Shown: positions 15,301-30,300 of the stretch, piece after piece
Layout of the letters: the number at the start of each line of letters is the position of its first letter
Position numbering within the stretch: position 1 is the first letter of the stretch
Assembly (NCBI GenBank): GCA_013400155.1
Contig: VXBM01000562.1
Location: 124,001 to 188,000, forward strand
Direction of reading: 5' to 3'
DNA from: Helopsaltes ochotensis
Lineage: Eukaryota > Chordata > Aves > Passeriformes > Locustellidae
Length of the DNA: 64,000 nt
Notes under the pieces: generated by a model
Databases searched by the model: none
What the model was told of the DNA's origin: nothing
The model's input: only the letters and a program-made list of their open reading frames with translations
Program-made: the position numbers and the translations under genes

Positions 15301-18300
15301 TGACAGACCCTATTACAGAGCTTCATCAATTCCAGCTCCCTGATACTGAATTGCTCACAAATTACAAAATAGTTTGAGAGTCACACTACTGCTGTTTCAT
15401 CAGGATTGTATTTCCCTACTTTCCTTAAAACAGTATCGTGCAAAACTGAGTCAAAATCCCCAAGACAAACTTCCCCCAATCTACAGAGATCTCTTACAGT
15501 AGCAGAGAGAAAACCTCTGTGTTGTTCTAGGTGTTTCTAAATCAGTTTTCTGTTCTGAATTTTTCTCTGATATCCTGCTCTTTTCAGTGAAACTAGCTCA
15601 TATGTTAAAGTGAGAAGGGAAGAAAAACCATTGGAAATACTGCCAAATGTGCCAATGTTAGTCTTGCATTTATACTGCCTGCCCTGCAAAAACTTAAGTT
15701 AAATAGCACAGAACAAGGTATCTATATTAGGAATATACAGTCATAATCCAGATAAACCCAAATGAAAATGTAACATATCATCCCATAAAATATGGGATAT
15801 ATCTTAACATAAAAGATTAGCATTACACTTTTTTTAAGCAAGGCCAGGGAAGACCTCAATTTGATAGTCCTGAATGTCAGCACTAAAGACAATGAATGAA
15901 AATCCACAATACTTTTCCTGACCTGATTTTGCATGTGAAAGTCATGAAAAGATATAAACCAGTCCATTCTTTTGAATATCAGCATTACTTTATCAAAACA
16001 GTCTGAATGAGTGCTACCCTACACAATTAACCTAGCAGGTCGAACACTGGAAGACAGAAGGAAAATTCTTATTCCACAAAAGCCTTTTTGTTTTGTATAT
16101 AAATGGATCTATAGATTAGTTCCATTTGATGCTTTAATCAGGGCTTTAAAACATGGTCAAATGGATTGCTACCAATTCACTCCTAAATCAAACAGTGTCA
16201 TAAATGTAGCCATAAGTAGCCATTTTCCACATCACAAATTTTATCAAGTGTCTACCATTCCTAAACAACTCAACAGTTTTTGCCATAAGGATTTACCGGC
16301 TCAGGCAATAAAGCTATTCCCATATACTTCACCTAAGAGCTTCTCACTTTACAATTTTTTTCTGTCTTTCCAATATAAACAATTAAGGAACAAAATAAAG
16401 AAAAAGAACAAAAACATGTCTTGTGAGTGTTCTCACTTGATTTTGAGACAAAGTAACCTGCCAGAGTAGCAAATTCATTTAAGCGGGGTGTTTGTTACAT
16501 GCATTATATAAAGATTTGGTCTTCCAACTGCCTCCTTTCTGAGTGCCCAAGAAAAGCCCCACTGACAAAACAAAGCTTTTTGTTTAACTAGCTAAAATGT
16601 AGCTTCATATTAATGCAAGTTGGCTCAAGTTGAGACTCCCTAAGAATAGTCCGGCTAGAATGTGCTTGAGGTATAAAAACACAAGTTAGCATGAGCCTAA
16701 ATATTTAGGACAATTTTTCATTGCAGAGTAACCTCTTACCTGAAGACCAAACACAAGAGACAGAGAATTTCTCTGAAATCTTTGAAATGAGAATCAGGGC
16801 TTTTTGCTGAAAGCCAAATGACCCTTCTGGACTTAAGCTTTCCAGCTTCAGCCAAAAGCCACATTTCACTTTAAGCTTTGTGCCTAAGCATGTATAGACA
16901 TTTCTTAAGTTGCCCAGTTTGTCCTGGTGGCCCTTTATTCATTATTCTTCATCGCTGTTATATTTACCTTTCTTTCCAAGTGGCAAAAGCTGCTCACCCA
17001 TTTATGTAGTCCTGTTGCTCCCTCATCCAGGTTTTTTCAAATCCATTTTCTAACAGTTCAATTCACTGCAGAGTTCTTGAAAATACCCTTATCACCTGTT
17101 CCTAATTGGTCAGAAGACCCCTGGTTGCTCTTCAGGGACACTACCACATGACAGACAATTTTGTGAGGCTCATGACAAATGACCACGCATGAAAGTCTTG
17201 TGAAGAAGGCAGTGAAAGACTTTATCAGATCTTCTGGATGGAAAGAGAGGTTTCAAAGATCTCAGGAGAGTCCATCACAAGGCATGGGCATCTACACCAT
17301 CACTTACTAACCTGAGCTGACAACTTGCTTTTATCACTGGTGAACTTCAGCTTTGGAATGAAGGGTCAAGGTGACAACTCTTCAACTTGCCTTTGTCAGA
17401 GAAGGTCCTCAAACCACTACATTACAGCCTCTGGTAATCACAGCCAGACTCTGCTTATCAAGTGTTTCCTCTGACAAAGAATTGGCCTTTTCAATAGCTG
17501 AAATGCAAACAAGCCTCCTTTGATTTTCAAGATTAAAAAAAAATAGAAGGGCTGAAGATGAAGGAGTAGATACTCTGCTTAAATTGGCAATTCCATTCAG
17601 TTTCCTATGATTACGCATGGAGCTTGGATCAGTAATCCAAGTACACATTTGTAATTCCATTCATTAAGTACCCTGTTCCTTTTCTCAACTTTACTTAACA
17701 GCTAAAATTTTACCATTACTGTATGAAACTATGTTTACATACAAGTACATTTACTATTCCTCATTCTTCCTAGAAACTAAGTTATGTTTAGTTTTCATAG
17801 GTTTATCTTTTAATGTAGTTTTTGAACAGGTAATTTAATCTGTCAACCTTCCAAATTAATGACAAGCAATTCCAAGAACAGTATAGGGGGAGCAGGGGAA
17901 ACAAAACAAAATTCTTAGTTTAATGCAATTAGTTGAGAACCAGTAGAGTAAACTTGTCCTTTCATTACTGGTGCACATCCATATATATTCTGGTACTCCA
18001 TGATGGAGGAAAAAAAAGATGTGGGTGTGTGAGCTATGCAGTTTTGTTTTGATTAGTAGCAGATAGCCTGCAAGTTACATACACAAACATCCACTGTCTA
18101 TTTCCTGTCATATCCTCATCCAGATCCTTGGGAGATGAATATATTAAATATACAATACTCTGTAAGATGAGACTAACTAAAAAAGGAGTTCTTGCTTTTA
18201 AAACTATTATTTTTCTATGTACATTTAAGCAAGTGTCTGATTCACTCCAAAGAAAGCTTAGTTTAACCCACTAAGACTAACATATATGTGAGTGAAGATA

Positions 18301-21300
18301 CAAGTCTAACATTAGCAAAATCACTAATTTCCAACTGCAGACCTTTGTTAATGGCACTGCTGCATAAACTGTAAAAAGCACAGTTTGTCTCTCAGATGCC
18401 AGGTGTGTATTTCATGGTCAGTAGCTAGAAAACCTCCTCCTAACTGCAAACTGAACATACTGCTACTAAAGGTAATTAAAAAAACATTTTCTCTATAGGC
18501 TTCGTCTGTACGCTATTGATCTTGGTGGCACCTAGACCAGGCTTAAAATCATTTGTAGACTTTCACTTTTCCAAATGGAAACATTAAATTTTTTAAAATA
18601 GATACTTAATACTTCATTATCTGATATTGCTGATAAGGCTTTTTCATTTAAATCACATTTCTGATATAATTTATGAACAACAATCCATCTTTGAACAACA
18701 ATCCATCTTTGAACAACAATCCATTAAAGCTGTTTGGAAAATATTGGCATTCTGACACATTTTGAGTAAAACTTATGCAATTAATTTTAAAGTCTTTCCA
18801 TTAGCCAGGATAGTCCAAACTTCATTTCATTTCTTCACTACTGTTTCTCTTCTGGGAACAGGAACTATTCCCAGTATTAGTAAGAATCCCCTGAAGAATC
18901 TAACACTTGGTACTAAAGTTTTTGTAACATGAAATACATCTGCATATGTAACATATTTTCAAATTGATTTGAACATAAGAGAATAGCTAGGTGTATCAAC
19001 AAAAAAAGACAACCCCAAAAAACCAACCCCCAAACTATGCACTCCAAAAAATCCAGTAGTTAAATCAACATTAACTTTTCAGCATTCACCCTTCAGATAT
19101 TAAGATGAATGAAAAAAGTGAACAAAAAAGAACTGTTTTCTCATAATGTCTGTATATCCTGACAATTCCTCACAACAGTTTGTCAAGCTGAAATTTTCAT
19201 TGTTTAGAAACATGAGAATTAGAAAATTTTGAAGGACCTAAAAGGAAAAAAAGACGTTTTCAAGTAAAAATTACATATAACATGAAATTTTCATCGTATT
19301 CAATAAAGTCTGGATATTTTACCAAAATTTGTTTTCACAGAACCATTTAAGTATTAGTTTTAGAAAATAATCTAACTCTGAACTGGACTGGCAGTGATGC
19401 CTGTGTGATCACACATTCAGAGAGTCAGAAGAATAACTATATTTGTAGTTATTTGTAGTTTGAAATCGCGTCCATTTGAACCACTTGCCTCTCTTGTTAC
19501 AGGATAAAAACAAACACAGCTTAAAGTAAAAAGGTTGACACCAAAATTGCTACATGTGTTGTATCTGGTAGTTTGCTAATTTTTGAGAAAACAGTTTGCC
19601 TAGAGGTGTTCAGATCACTGTTTTTAAGGTAAAGCCTAAGACATAAAAGTTACTGGTAAGCAGACATTCTAAAAATATGCTAAATAAAAAAGGAATGCTG
19701 ACAGGCAAGATCCCAGGCCCCATAAATATTAGCAATCATACCACACAGAAGTCACTGCGGTCAGTATGTAACTATGAGAGAGCTGTCCTATCCAAAGGCA
19801 CACAGAAACAAAGCATGGCTATTGTGAAAAATAAGCAAAGGCCAACATTTTAATAAAGCATAAACCAACATTCCTCTTATTGAAGTGAAAGGACAAGAAG
19901 TTTGAAATTCTAGAAATGTTTGTTTTCCAGTGAGCACTGAAAGTGTTTAGCTGTTTCCAATTACAAGCTGACCAGCAACGCTGAGTAAAGTCCCAATCGT
20001 TTATACACTTACGTTGCCAGACAGACTTTTCTATAAATTTAATTATGAAAAATTTTTATTAGCTCCCTAACACCTCTCTCTGGTGGGCAGAAATAATTAA
20101 ATATATGCAGCAGGTTAATCTTGATATTAGGTGGAGCTTTTTCTGCTGACTTTATGAAAGTCTGCAAAAATTATGAACTATTGTAAGCTTGCATTCTCCG
20201 TGGCTTTGTCATCTACCATAACCTTTAGAGAATCTAGCAGCATCACCTCTCCAACTCTGCATACGTACATGCTATGTCACATAAGACAAATCTCTCTACA
20301 ATGGCTGCTCTCCTATGAGAATATATTCCAGTCTAGATAGACACGCCTCAAAGGTGAGAAACAATGATCCTGTCCTACACCATCTGAAGCAGGATCACAA
20401 GTTAAATAGAAAAGTATAAAATACCACGATTTGTTTGGCTTTTCTTACTCCAAATGACTCTTGTCAGTTTTACTGTGTTTGAGAAATAATTTCTTAATCA
20501 ATCCTAAGTCACAGAAGGTGTCTTAAACAACATTACCAAGTGGCAAAGACAAGCTTCTGAACTGCAGAGGTCATTAGAAAAATATCCACATATTTTGCTG
20601 TTCTAGATATATTTTTACAATACCGTTCCTGTAAAATGAAATTATCTGAATATATCCTCAAGACCAGACTATTACGTAGCTTCCTCTAGTGGTCAGTCCT
20701 TAAATTTTGTTGCTTCTGCTATTTAGTCTAGTTACTTGTTACACACAAATTCTCTGTTCAAATGCTGTAAATTTGAGAAGGCATTAAAATTTATACTGCA
20801 ATGTACTTCTAATACAAAAGCCAAGAAAATTAAGCCAAAACATACAGCAAAACATTTGCTAGTGACACTAAAAGGACAAACAGTGAAGTCAGCAAAAACC
20901 AGAGTTATTAATTTTCCCATTTGTCCCCTTGTGAATACGCATTACAATATATTTAGTTACACGGTCAAGCTTGACTTTCCCACCACGAGATTCAGGAAGC
21001 AATGACAGATGTTCAGTTTTTAGCTGAGTCTTCAGATATTTGCTATGAATCATTCAAACTTTTGTTTTGACCCTGAAAATGGTATATGTGTGTGTGAGAG
21101 CATGCATGTTTTATTAAGGTTTGCTGCTGTGCAATTGGTTTGTTTCTGCAAAACTCTGCTGAGGGAGAGGGCAACTAAACAGACACAGCAAAGCATTCAC
21201 CAAATTTGAAGGCCATTGAAAACAGACGACAATTTGATATAGCCCTAAAATACTGCAAGAAGAATCAAGGCAGCTCTCTGTGATATGGAATGAGAAATTA

Positions 21301-24300
21301 ACAGGATGAAATTTTATACTGACATCAGGAAGATTTCTTTACAAGCTGAAGTAATTAAGGAGGAAAGGGGAAAATCCAAAGGTAGAAAGTGACAATAGTC
21401 TGTTAAAAAATATATTTTATCAAACAATTCAACTGTTAAAAAGAGTGTTATTACATAACACAACAGCAATCTCTGACTCAAAAAAAAGGTAGTTAGGAAT
21501 ATGCTCAGGTGATTTAACTGAAAATAATCCCAAGGGTCATGTTATCTAAATTGTACAGAAGTAGAAAATTGTATCACCCACGTGCAGTTTGAAAATCTGT
21601 GAATGAATAACTTTTATTATAAGGTTTTTCCCTGTAAAACAGCAACAGTAACTTATGTCTAGCTGAATGCATTCCATTGCCTGAGAGTCTTTATTGCCTT
21701 CTTACTTTTGCCTTTGCACTTTTCCGCAGTCTAGAACCAAAAGAAATGCCCCATAATCTTTTTGTTTTCCATTCCGTCTCTTCCATAAAGCCTGTCAACT
21801 TCCATTCAGCTTTGACACGGACATTAAATCCCCAAAACCGACATGACCATTTATTCACTCATATACACTGCCAGCAACAATGCACACTGCCAGTGCAGCA
21901 ATGCCTGACAAAACATATAATGAAGCAGAAACTTTTAAAATTAAGTTCAAGGACAAATTAGTTTTGAAACTCTACTGCATATTCCCCTGGGAAGCCTACA
22001 GGTAGCTCAATAGTGCTAACCTCACAAGTCCATTAAATGCTCATCCCTCCATTGCAGAAATTCACATGGCACTTCCACACACTTGGATAAAAAAACCCAA
22101 ACCCACAACATACAGACAAAAGACAAGGGCATGACTGAAGCAATTAAGTATTACATTTCCTTCCCTTTCTCTCTCTCTTTCTTTCCAGGATACCAGTCTC
22201 TTGCCAGCTAATGCAGCCTGCCCTAGCATTGCAGCTGTGATTTGCTCCCTCGTGCCATATTTAGGAACATGCTCACCCTGACTGTTTCAAAAGAGAGGCT
22301 CTCAAACCATTCTGTGCAATGCTGACTGTAAGGGTACCTCAGCAGTTAAAATACCTGACACTACACATCCCTCTGCTGTTGATATCTGCCTAACCTCATT
22401 CATTTTTACAGCTGGAATCAGCTGGAATGTGTCTTCTCCTCAGGAGAGCAGGCAGCAAGGGATTTACAGCACAGTAACTAACCTCAGGTCTCAAGTTTGC
22501 TTATTCCCTGGCATACCATTACATCCTTGGGGAAAGATAACACAGCTGACAAAAAATGTCACAGCCCCTCAAAATAAATAATATCTGTCCAAATTTTGTG
22601 AGTGCTGCCAGCTCTGTTTATGTTCCTGGCGTTCTCTCAGAACAGCTTTAAAGCTGTGGACTTCATTAGTAAAGTAAGGAAGAAGAAAGATTTAGCCATA
22701 TCTCTATTCAGAAAAAGTTCTAGGCCTGTTTCTCATCACTCTGTAACAGCATTTTGGCATTACAGCAACCTGAATATGCAGTGGTGCTTGGGTAGCAATG
22801 TAAAAGCCTTATAAATAAATCATGAAAGCTGCAGTAGAGAAAATTCAATAAAATTGCATGCATGCTTTTCATTTTTCATGTTAAGGATCAGAATATTAAG
22901 TGCATTTCAGTGCCAAATTCTGTATTGAAGTCACTTACCATTCCTTTTATTCCATTAGAGTTAGAAACTCCGACCAAAACCCAGCATATCAGTGATAGTA
23001 CAGTTAGTCAAGAGTTTGATAACCTACTTTTGTGTAAGTGACAATTAAGTGTCTCTAATGAAATGCTTATGTTTGAAATAGGCAGGACAAAGTAAGTAGA
23101 AAGATACCTGTCTTAACAGCATGGAACTGAAGGTAAACAGGAGCCAGAGACTCCTCTTCCTACACACATTCTAGAGTATAGCACAAGTTACAGAATTAAT
23201 ATGGCTCTGGAGATGATCTCGATGTTAATTCAAAAGCGTCAAAGTATTTTAATTACAGGATTGTTTCTTAACTGCTCAGGTGGTGGCAGAGTATCAATAA
23301 ACCTCCTCATATATAATAGAACAGAACACAAAAAGAAATGGTCAGTGTACCTGTTTTGTATTGCTCAGCTTTAAAAAGAAAGGCAGCTATTCTTCGACTA
23401 ACCTCTGTGTACCAGATTTTAAGCTACAGAAGTGCAGACCATTTCAGGCAAAAGATCACTTTAAACAATACACAACTTACGCATCTCTTCAACCACGTCT
23501 GGATCACATTCCCTGTATTTGTCTATTTCTGTCTTTAGCTGCTCTTTTTCCTGCCGAAGGGCAGCAAGTTCCTTCAGCAGGGCTGCACGTTCTGCCTGAG
23601 GATTCAAAGGATGTTGGCAGATACAAAAAAAAAAAAACCCAAACATTAAATCACACAAAAGACAAGGGCATGACTTTTATATAAAAACATATAAATTTAA
23701 AAGCTGCTTTCACTACTGCTTTCTGTCTATGAACCACTTGAGCATTTTATTTTATTACATAGAATTCTCAGTGACACTAAATTATAATGCATACCATCTG
23801 GAAGGAAAAAAAAATTAAGGTCAAAACGGCTCAACAAAAGAACAATTTTCTACAACCTTTGAACCATGGTTTAACAAACTCCAAAGAGATCTCTTAATTA
23901 TTGGGCTTAAAGGTTAAGCAGTATTTAGGAGTGCTAGTCTTGTAATTAAAGATGGCATTACAGGAAAACCTACAATCCACCCCTCCATAAACTGAGATGC
24001 TGTGTATGAACACCCTCTGAATTTATTTGTCTCCTTTCTTTTTCCACACCATTTAAGAGCAATAGTCTCAAAAATAAATCCAGATATTTGTGAAATGGTA
24101 GTCTTTGATGGGTTTGTACACAATACTGACCTCAAAGATTCTATCGATCAGTAAGAACCTGCAGACACTGACTCAACATGAGCTCTCCCACAGCCAGCTC
24201 AGCACATACTTCTACTTCATGCTGTAGTTACAGGCAAACACTGGACCTGGCTGATATTAACTCAAATAACTCAAAGCTAGGGTAGCCTAGAAGAGCCAGA

Positions 24301-27300
24301 TTTCATGCGTTTGTAAGCCATCAAGATTTCACCAATGGCAATCTCTGTGGTAACCCAGCAGTCTAGGGTGTTTGTGGATTTGGGGTTTTGTTTAAGGTTG
24401 CTGGTTTTCTTTCCTCCCCAAACTTCCATATTCCCAGTGCTTTTGCCAACAGTTTGGATCCAGCATGTTCTGAAAAAGCAGAATGGAAAGCAAAAGTTTC
24501 CAGATGCTGAGATATGGAGGTGAAATGCTTGGAGACCTACACTGCAATCTAGATTTTTTAGGACTTCTTCCTGATGTATAATCAGGAACCAAAATGTTTG
24601 AAACATCAGCCATAACAGGATTTCCAGACCAATAGCTTTCTGTAGGGCAGGCCACACGCTGGAGAAGCCCAAGGCTGAAGCAGTCTGGAAACATGACAAG
24701 CACAACTATGTGAGAAATCTGCCTGAGATTCCTGATTACAGTCCATTGCCAATTAATGAATAAAGAATCCCCATTACAGAGACTGCCAAAAAGAAGGTTT
24801 TAATTGAATTTGTGGAACTGCAACTTCAACAGAGTTTGATGGTAAGGTTTACTCTATTCCTTACTAGATACATGAAACATACATAGGGAAAACTGAGAGT
24901 GTTTCCACACAACAGTGGAAAGTTCAAAAGTTTGGATTTGAAGATTTGGCACTTTCCTACAAAATTCAATTCCTCCTGAAAACTTCTGGCTGTCTCTGTT
25001 TTACTGGAGGTTTAAATCATTTTAGACATCTCAATGCAAGTCAGCAACTTAGAATACCATATGAAGTATTTCTAACTAGCATGTTGGTTATGACAAACAC
25101 GAAGCCTAGATATTTTTTTGCCGTGTTAACAGCTTCAGCATGCCAAGAGCACCAGGCTTTCCATGGCTGCTAAGAACAGCAATTTAGGAACCTATACTAC
25201 AAACAACCAAACCAACATCTAAGTTGCTATATACCAGATTTGGCAGTTCAGCAACCATTGGCAACTTTGGTATATGCCTCTGGGCAGTTCAAGTTTCAAG
25301 ATATTTTTAAATCTGAAAATACCTGAAAGCACTGCACTAGTATTTAAAACAAGTACATAGTTGTAGCACTATTTCCTTGTAGGATTACCTCCCCCCAAAG
25401 CAACTTACAGTATCTTCACGTCCAATTTTTGATTTCTCAATGCTTTTTTGTAAAGCCTCTTTTTTCTGACTGCTTTCAGCAAACTGATAAAGAAAACAAA
25501 GAACAAAATCAAACTTTTCCAGTAACATATTAAACAGAGCTATAAAATTTGCATACATATTAATGTATTTAAATAAACAAGTGGACATATATTTTTAAAA
25601 TACATGTACTTAAAAAAATTTAGATTTTAAAATACACGTATAACTTATGTAATAAAGACAAAATAAATATAAAAGTGCCCAAATAGAAACCTGAGGTTCT
25701 GAACGACAGAGAAGAATTACAAGAAGCAACTTCAAGTCTAAGAAATTTTCATTCCTGTGGCACATAATCTTGTTACATACTGCATGTTCAGCATGGGACT
25801 GAAATCCTATTTCGCACCATAACCTGGCATTTCTATGCAAAGGACCCTGTAACATGGAGGCTTTGGATTTGGTGATTTCCTTTGGCTCTTTTCCAGCTGC
25901 CCCTATTCAATGGAAGCAGTGACAAAAGCTGCAGCAGGTCCACCTGCTCAGCTGCGGATACTGGTGTTCCCAAAGTCTGGAATGCCAGGCCCCAATCCCT
26001 TTTACATGCTGATGAACAGAAGCCTCTGTTCAAAGGCATGTAAATCTGTGGCCCCCTTTTACTGTGTGGCCCTTGCTCTACTAGACCTCACAGAGATCCC
26101 TTCCTCCATGCCTGAGGCAGGGGAATCTCACAGGGCTGGTGTGAGTAATCCTTCCATTTTTCTGTTACATGAGGAGAAATAATTTGCCAAGAGAGATCTC
26201 TTTCCATTAACCTGCCACCCATCTTGAACCAGGACTTTCCAGTTCAGCTGGCAGTTTTCCAGAGATACTTTGGAAACACTTAAGCTGAGCAAGAGTATGA
26301 CTTGACCCTCAGGAACACCATACTCAGCATCAGACAAAGCATCTTGAAATATTAAATGAGATGAATGAGAATGAAAAAAAAACTAAGAAACTACAGTTTG
26401 AAAACCAGTTACTGCATTGAAACCAATACAAAAAAAAAAACACCACAATAATGTGCTTTTAAAGTATCCTTTATTTTAGTTTTAAAATGTTCTGAGCACT
26501 AATTAGTATATAGTATATTGCACTAACTGTGAAAATAACAGCTGTCAGAGCTCAAGTTTTACTCTGCTCTACCCCAAAATCCGCCACATGAATCCTCCAG
26601 CTTTACATTCCCTTTCTCACTGAGGATCCCATTGACTGCAAAAGCATTTCCAGATATTTCTTGCAATCCCCAGCCTTGATAATTTAACTATATGGTTCAT
26701 ATCACGGAGCTGATATAAATGCATTGATGCAACACATACTGAACTCCTCTGGAGCTATAATCATTTCTCAATTTCAATTTAAACTAACGTTTGGTCCATA
26801 TTTTCAGAATATTAAATGCAAATGTATGATGAATATCAGGCAGAGCCTACTGCCAAGTCTTGGAGATCAGTCAAAACAGTACACAGAAACTCCATACTGG
26901 TGGTCCATAAAGATTAGGATAGAGCCCAACTGCAGCTCACTGGGTTTAGTGGTTCCTTTCACAGCTCCATTTTAAAAAATAATTACTCTGTGTTCATGCA
27001 TGTGTGAGCATGCATACAGACGAGAAAGTCTCCTTTCTGAAAGAATGTTTTCATTTTCTTCAATTTATATAGGAATTATACTAATGGTAAAACATAATTT
27101 GGGGAAAAATATGTCCAGCTGTTTACTTGCCACGTTCAGTGCAAGTAAACCACATTTCACTATGTGGCTTGAAGTACACCAACATGTTAATTGTGGTGGA
27201 TAGTCAAAGAGTACTCCTTCCAGGCTTTCCACAATATTCTTAAAAGAGTAGGTGTGTTAGTCCCTACAGGATGTCATACTAAACAGAGGTATACACTTCA

Positions 27301-30300
27301 GAAGAGGGTAAGTACTTAGGTGCAGTTTGCAGTTCACGAAGTCCAAGGGAGACAAACACCCAGAGCACGTCATTTGGCATCTCTGAACACAAGATTTTTC
27401 TGAACAAAACCCACAGAGGAGGCAGAAAAGCCAAGGAGCTTATACTTATACTGCAAGTGCAAAGAAGCCAATGCTCTGTGCAGGACAGACAAGTCATAAA
27501 GGTGTCATTTTCTCTGGTTTTTTTCATACTCATTAGTTCTTAAGAAATGTTTCTGCTTTCTCTAAAATGGATGTACAGAAGGAGCTCTCAAGGCAGTGCA
27601 AATGATAAAAAGCTGGTTTCCAGCTTGGAAGCACCCAATAAGGCATCTTATACTTTTCTTAATCCTCTATATTCCACATCATTAATAATGCAAGAGACAC
27701 TAATGACAAACTGTGGGAGATAAAGGAATTTCTTAGATTCAGCCCTACACAACAAGTAAGGTTGCCATGCCATGAGGCTAGAAGACCTTCCTTTGCCTAA
27801 AAGCAAAGATGATTTTAACACAATCTTATTTAAGATGTTGCTTTCTTATCTCACAGATTTTAATTGCTTGGGTGTTTTTTGATTTTTTTAAATTATTCTT
27901 TAAGTATTATTTCACATAACAAAAACATTTATGAAATAAAACGAAAGACCTCAGTTCTTTGTGTATTATTTCCAAGTCATGTTGGTTATCCTCTATGACA
28001 ACAAGTAAAAGATGAGGATAAGGAAAGGAATAGCAGAAGGAGGCATGATATTGAAAAAACCCTAACACAGGACAAGGATTCAAAGGGTGAGGAACAGATG
28101 GCCAGGGCTTGTACAAAGAATCTATGACTATGGGAGAAGCAGAAAGGCTTGGATAGAGAGGCAGGAACACAGTTAAAAATAACTATAATGGAAGAAGGAA
28201 AGACAGTCAGCAAGGACAAAGGAGTCAGAGGAAGGATGGATACACATGATACAATACTTAATTGAAAGGTAAGTGCAAATGTCAAATGACCGGTTACAGG
28301 GCATTTAAAAAAAAAAGGCAGAATTTGCAAACATTGTGTATGTATGATAGCAGAGGACCACATGTGGACAAATACAGTGACATACTTTACCACTCACCAG
28401 CTGTAGAAAAGCCTGATTGCAAAGAAGCACACTAGCAGATGGAATATTTCAATCCTTGGAGCAACCTTGGGGACATTTTTCAGGGGAACTGGCAAACAAT
28501 TTCTCAAGAACATTAACCACTCAGAGAAATCTGACTCCTGCCAACACCAGAGAGGCCAGTCCAGAGATAAAGATACTGTGTTCCCTCTATGTTTCTTGAG
28601 AGAGATGACACGGGAACAACCTTCTGCCACAAGCTGACTGACTAGGTGTGGAGAAGAAGTACTGGGAGATTCTACTCCACTACAAAGTTTCCTATCTCCT
28701 ATCTGATTGCTCTGAATCAGCACAAAACATCATCTAGGGGAAAGAAGGAGAGACTAAATAATTCAAAATTAGGAAGTTAAAAATGTTCTCCACAAGAGCA
28801 TTTTCATGTTTTCAAAACAGTGGGAGCCTGCAAGAAGACAGTTTAATGAAGAAAGTAACTAGCATCTACAAAATAGGAGAGATGGGGATCAATTTCTTTT
28901 GTTTTACAGACTAGTGTGACCAATTAAATGGCCAGTAGCCTCAGACATTAATTCAATCCAAAGTCCCCCAAAGGGATGATTTTTCCTACTCTGCAAAGGA
29001 GTCCTCATGTTTAGCCACAGATGTGTGCAGCAGTTTGGGAGTGCAAAGTGCTATATGCTGATGATAACCCCCAGTTCCATCACAGAACTTGGGGTCTGGT
29101 TCGTATCAAAGAACACAGATTAGACGTACACACGTAATTTATAATCTACATGAACACATTAATACCACGGCTCCACTTCAGCGAGACACTGATGTACATT
29201 TGGAAGAGGAATGTTTAATCCCTAATGAACAACAGCAGCAGATTTCAGTTCCATTCCTTCTCTAAACCTGCCTGATAGACTTTTATTGTAGAATAAAAAA
29301 CGATTTTTTTTTCTCCAGCAAATGTTTTTGTTGGTTCTATGCCTTCTGATTCCCTGTTTTTAACCACTCTAACCACCAGTAACCAACCAAACATGTAGCT
29401 TGTCTCTATAAACCTAGTATAAGCCATGCAAACCCAGCCCCCAAGTACATTCACTGGGCAAAAATCAAGCCAAGGTCTCACATGCTAACCACCAAGAGTG
29501 CTCACAGCTGTGAGCCCAGTATCATTGTGGTCTGAATGAGAAATATCATGTTTGGTTTTCTTTTGGCCAAACACTCAACCAAAAATGGTATTAAAAACTA
29601 CTGCTCTTGTGAGCGCCACTCACTGGGGCAATACAGAAGGATTAAATACATCAAATTTTAAATTATTTTTAATTTGTAAAGTTATTTGCTTTGGTCTTGA
29701 AGCTCACTGTGCTTTGTTTCAGGCTAAAGGCAAGGCTAGTTTGCTTTTGGCTTAAACAAAAGCAGTTCAAGAGGTTTAGGGTAACATTAAGCAGTAGATA
29801 GGTGTACTTCTTTTCTATGTGAAAACTAACTCACTGAAGAACTTAAGTGGAATTGACAGAAGGCATGGAGAGAAAATACTTCAAAGCATTCCTCTAGATT
29901 TTAAAGAAATATAACAAAAATTTGAAGCTAAAAACAGACTAATAATATATAGAGAGGAAAAATGCAACAATCAACAGACAAAGAACAATCTGAAAATATT
30001 GAAAACAGACCTTTATGTTAAAAGAAAGGCACAGAACATTACTAAAAGAAATCACTTAACAATTACTGTTGACTAAAACTTAGAGGAAATAAAATCCCAA
30101 AGGGCACTGAAGTGCAGAACTGCTTTCTAAAGTACTACACTAAGCAAGCATACAGATGAAATATCATACAGTAAATTAGGCATGGCTCTGTTCTCAGGCC
30201 ATGTTGAATATGAGTCCTTTTTCTTTTTTTTTTTGGCAAATACAATAAAAGGCAGGGTATTCAGAAGAAACAAATGAGAAATCCCCCCTCCACAGGAACC

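Larger units (their letters stand above)
8088..23480 (-). other. MND1 intron 6
   Basis: This is the longest MND1 intron at 15.4 kb. It holds the old CR1/L3-like fragment near 15.1-15.5 kb, the 18-bp triplicate at 18672, overlapping inverted repeats at 13304, a short GATA/GACA run at 9923 and a strong plus-strand pyrimidine tract with AG at 22157-22188. No nested gene is supported. Confidence 0.85.
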
